Part shown: positions 13,966 through 15,709 of the stretch, piece after piece
How positions within the stretch are numbered: position 1 is the stretch's first letter
Layout of the letters: the number at the start of each line of letters is the position of its first letter
From: Anaerorudis sp964444915
GTDB lineage: Bacteria; Bacteroidota; Bacteroidia; Bacteroidales; Dysgonomonadaceae
Direction: 5' to 3'
DNA length: 15,709 nucleotides
Assembly (NCBI GenBank): GCA_964444915.1
Contig: CAYUIY010000049.1
Location: 1-15,709 of the forward strand
Position numbers and translations under genes: made by a program
Notes under the pieces: model-generated
Seen by the model: only the letters and a program-made list of their open reading frames with translations
Databases searched by the model: none
Told to the model about the DNA's origin: nothing

Positions 13966-15630
13966 TTAGCCGGTGAAACCAAGCATCACTTTGGCATTTT
14001 CAATTGCTTCGACTGTGGTTTCGGCACCGCTGAGCATCCGTGCAATTTCCGGTATGCGCTCTTTATCCGAAAGTTTTTTCATATACGTGTGGGTGGCATC
14101 GTCTTTTTCTTCTTTATAAACCACATAGTGGGTAGTGCCTTTGGAAGCAATTTGCGGCAGATGGGTAATAGCAATAACCTGCATATCGTTGCTCATTTGC
14201 TGCATGATGGACCCCATTTTATCGGCCATTTCTCCCGAGGTGCCGGTATCTATTTCGTCGAAAATAATTGTTGGCAGAGCCGTTGCTCCGGCAATCATGG
14301 CTTTTATGCAAAGCATCAGACGCGAAATTTCTCCTCCGGAGGCAATTTGTGCCACAGGCTGTGGATCGATATTTTTGTTTGCCGAAAACCAAAACTGCAC
14401 ACGGTCGATTCCGCTTTCATCGGGTTGCGATTTTTCTGAAAAGCGTATTTCGAAGCGCGCATTGGGCATGCCGAGATACGTCAGTTTTTCTGTTAGTCGG
14501 TTTTCGGCCAAAGGAGCTGCTGCGCGTCGTTTTGCACTCAGTTTACGTGCTTTTTCGAGCATGTTCTGTTGCTTCTCGTTGACCTCCTTTTCCAGAGCCG
14601 CAATTTTTTCGTCTAGCGAATCGATGTTCTCCAGCTTAGAAGCGATGTCCTGTTGCAGAGTGAGCAATTCTTGTACGTTTGATACCCCATGTTTTTTCTC
14701 CAGACCGTAAATCAAACTCAATCGATCTTCCACTATCTGTTGACGTTCGGGATTGAACTCCACTTCTTCGAAAAAACGTTCGGCTTCCTGTCGCACATCT
14801 TTCAGGTCGATATAAGCCGACTCGATGCGTGCGGCGATATCTTCTATTTTTGGGAAAACCTGTCGGATGCTGCGTGCGTTGTCCAATGCCGATTTCAGCA
14901 TGGATTCTACGTTTTGTTCGTCCCCCGAGAGTTGCGATACAATGGCAAACAGGGCCGATTTTATTTCTTCGGTGTGGGTAATTGCCTCCAGTTCTGCTTC
15001 GAGTGCTTCCTGTTCGTCGGGCTGTAACGCAGCGTCTTTCAGCGTTTGAAGCTGAAACCGCAAGTAATCTTCTTCTTCTTTGTTTTTTTGTGAAAGCTCT
15101 CGCAGTTCGTTCAATTGTTTTTCGGCAGCACGAAAATCGGCATAAGCAGCAGTGTATTCGTTGCTCAGCCGGCCGGTTTGTGCCAGTGAGTCTATCACCA
15201 TCAATTGAAAAAGATCTTCGTTTAAGGCAAGATTTTGATGCTGAGAGTGAATGTCTATGAGGCGATTGCTCAGCTCTTTCAGGTCGTTCAGGTAAACAGG
15301 CGAATCGTTTACAAATGCCCGCGATCTGCCGTTCGACCATAACTCGCGACGCAATATCAGTTCCTTGTCGTCGTATACCCAGTCGTGCTCTTCGAAAAAC
15401 GGACGAAGATTGTATTTCGAAATATCGAAAACGCTCTCGACAATACATTTCGTTTCTCCCTGTTTAATTTGGCGGCTATCGGCGCGTTGGCCAAGCACCA
15501 GCGAAAGGGCACCTAAAATGATGGATTTCCCTGCGCCGGTTTCTCCTGTGATGACCGAAAAACCGGGGCCGAAATCCATGTCGAGATGATCGATTAATGC
15601 GTAGTTTGTGATGGTGATCGATTTGAGCAT
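13966..15630 (-). CDS. recN: DNA repair protein RecN
   Basis: A 554-residue SMC-like ATPase that acts early in double-strand break repair, in the cytosol at the nucleoid. The N-terminal head contains Walker A GETGAGKS (29-36) and the motif LIDIHSQHQNLAL (124-136). Two coiled-coil stretches follow (about 155-225 and 320-375). The C-terminal head has the ABC signature QIASGGEISRLML (428-440), Walker B TIIFDEIDTG (454-463) and switch His490 in AITHLPQIA. Length and order match full-length RecN. The ATG at 15630 lies 28 bases after the stop of the upstream partial gene, so this is probably an internal operon gene. No LexA-type box was seen in that short gap. Confidence 0.97.
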   Translation of the reverse strand: MLKSITITNYALIDHLDMDFGPGFSVITGETGAGKSIILGALSLVLGQRADSRQIKQGETKCIVESVFDISKYNLRPFFEEHDWVYDDKELILRRELWSNGRSRAFVNDSPVYLNDLKELSNRLIDIHSQHQNLALNEDLFQLMVIDSLAQTGRLSNEYTAAYADFRAAEKQLNELRELSQKNKEEEDYLRFQLQTLKDAALQPDEQEALEAELEAITHTEEIKSALFAIVSQLSGDEQNVESMLKSALDNARSIRQVFPKIEDIAARIESAYIDLKDVRQEAERFFEEVEFNPERQQIVEDRLSLIYGLEKKHGVSNVQELLTLQQDIASKLENIDSLDEKIAALEKEVNEKQQNMLEKARKLSAKRRAAAPLAENRLTEKLTYLGMPNARFEIRFSEKSQPDESGIDRVQFWFSANKNIDPQPVAQIASGGEISRLMLCIKAMIAGATALPTIIFDEIDTGTSGEMADKMGSIMQQMSNDMQVIAITHLPQIASKGTTHYVVYKEEKDDATHTYMKKLSDKERIPEIARMLSGAETTVEAIENAKVMLGFTG

Positions 15631-15658
15631 AAGAAACGATGTTCGCTACCGGTCTTTT

Positions 15659-15709
15659 TTATGGGAATAGCGATTTATAGAACCGCAGTTCGTTTTTCAA
15701 TTGTTGAAT
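15659..15709 (-). CDS. C-terminal end of an unidentified gene upstream of recN (truncated by window)
   Basis: The minus strand reads 16 codons (IQQLKNELRFYKSLFP) to a TAA at 15661-15659, in the same direction as recN and 28 bases before its start. An operon gene is likely from the spacing, but 16 residues do not identify a family. It could also be a chance open frame. Confidence 0.45.
   Translation of the reverse strand: MQQLKNELRFYKSLFP

Noticed and set aside
13939..14439. 166-residue + strand frame rich in Phe, His and Gly over the recN 3' end
   Set aside because: No family features; it lies wholly opposite the recN C-terminal head and overlaps its conserved codons.
14636..15448. 270-residue Arg-rich open frame on the minus strand inside recN
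   Set aside because: Its composition (very high Arg/Ser/Cys) is typical of an out-of-frame reading; recN occupies the same bases with full motifs.
1..15709. Mobile element, CRISPR array, tRNA or phage gene
   Set aside because: No transposase, integrase, terminal repeats, spacer-repeat pattern or tRNA cloverleaf was found on reading both strands; the only duplicated sequence is the tatA unit.

Overview
The window looks like a chromosomal segment of a Bacteroidota (Bacteroidales-type) bacterium. The evidence is several promoters with the Bacteroidetes -7 element TAnnTTTG, weak or absent Shine-Dalgarno sites, and a gene set typical of that group: Skp/OmpH protein, PepD dipeptidase, a secreted EEP-family protein, TatA/TatC without a recognisable TatB, and recN next to rlmB. 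I cannot name a species.

Region 1 (1-4507) is a carbohydrate block. The 3' end of a GH130 gene on the + strand converges, across a perfect 16-bp terminator hairpin, on a three-gene minus-strand operon. In transcription order the operon encodes a GT4 glycosyltransferase fused to a toroid-like C-terminal domain, a second and complete GH130 protein with the phosphorylase residues, and a stand-alone GT4 glycosyltransferase. Two GH130 proteins with two glycosyltransferases suggest a pathway that both builds and phosphorolytically recycles a mannoside. This is the best candidate in the window for an under-described system.

Region 2 (4600-8950) is housekeeping and envelope genes on the minus strand: a small membrane protein and an OmpH/Skp-family protein (one operon closed by a terminator), a soluble GT2 glycosyltransferase, a MarC-family membrane protein, and enolase with its own promoter and terminator.

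Region 3 (8950-13152) is on the + strand: Xaa-His dipeptidase PepD, a secreted endonuclease/exonuclease/phosphatase-family protein, then tatA-tatC-tatA. The two tatA genes are near-identical in protein and have alignable promoters, so promoter and gene were duplicated as a unit around tatC. The copies have diverged mainly at silent sites, so both look functional.

Region 4 (13187-15709) is on the minus strand: the last 16 codons of an unidentified gene, recN (DNA repair) and rlmB (23S rRNA methyltransferase), closely spaced and probably co-transcribed.

No rRNA, tRNA, CRISPR array, insertion sequence or phage gene was seen. No gap between genes exceeds 300 bases; the largest (8854-9050) holds two divergent promoters.
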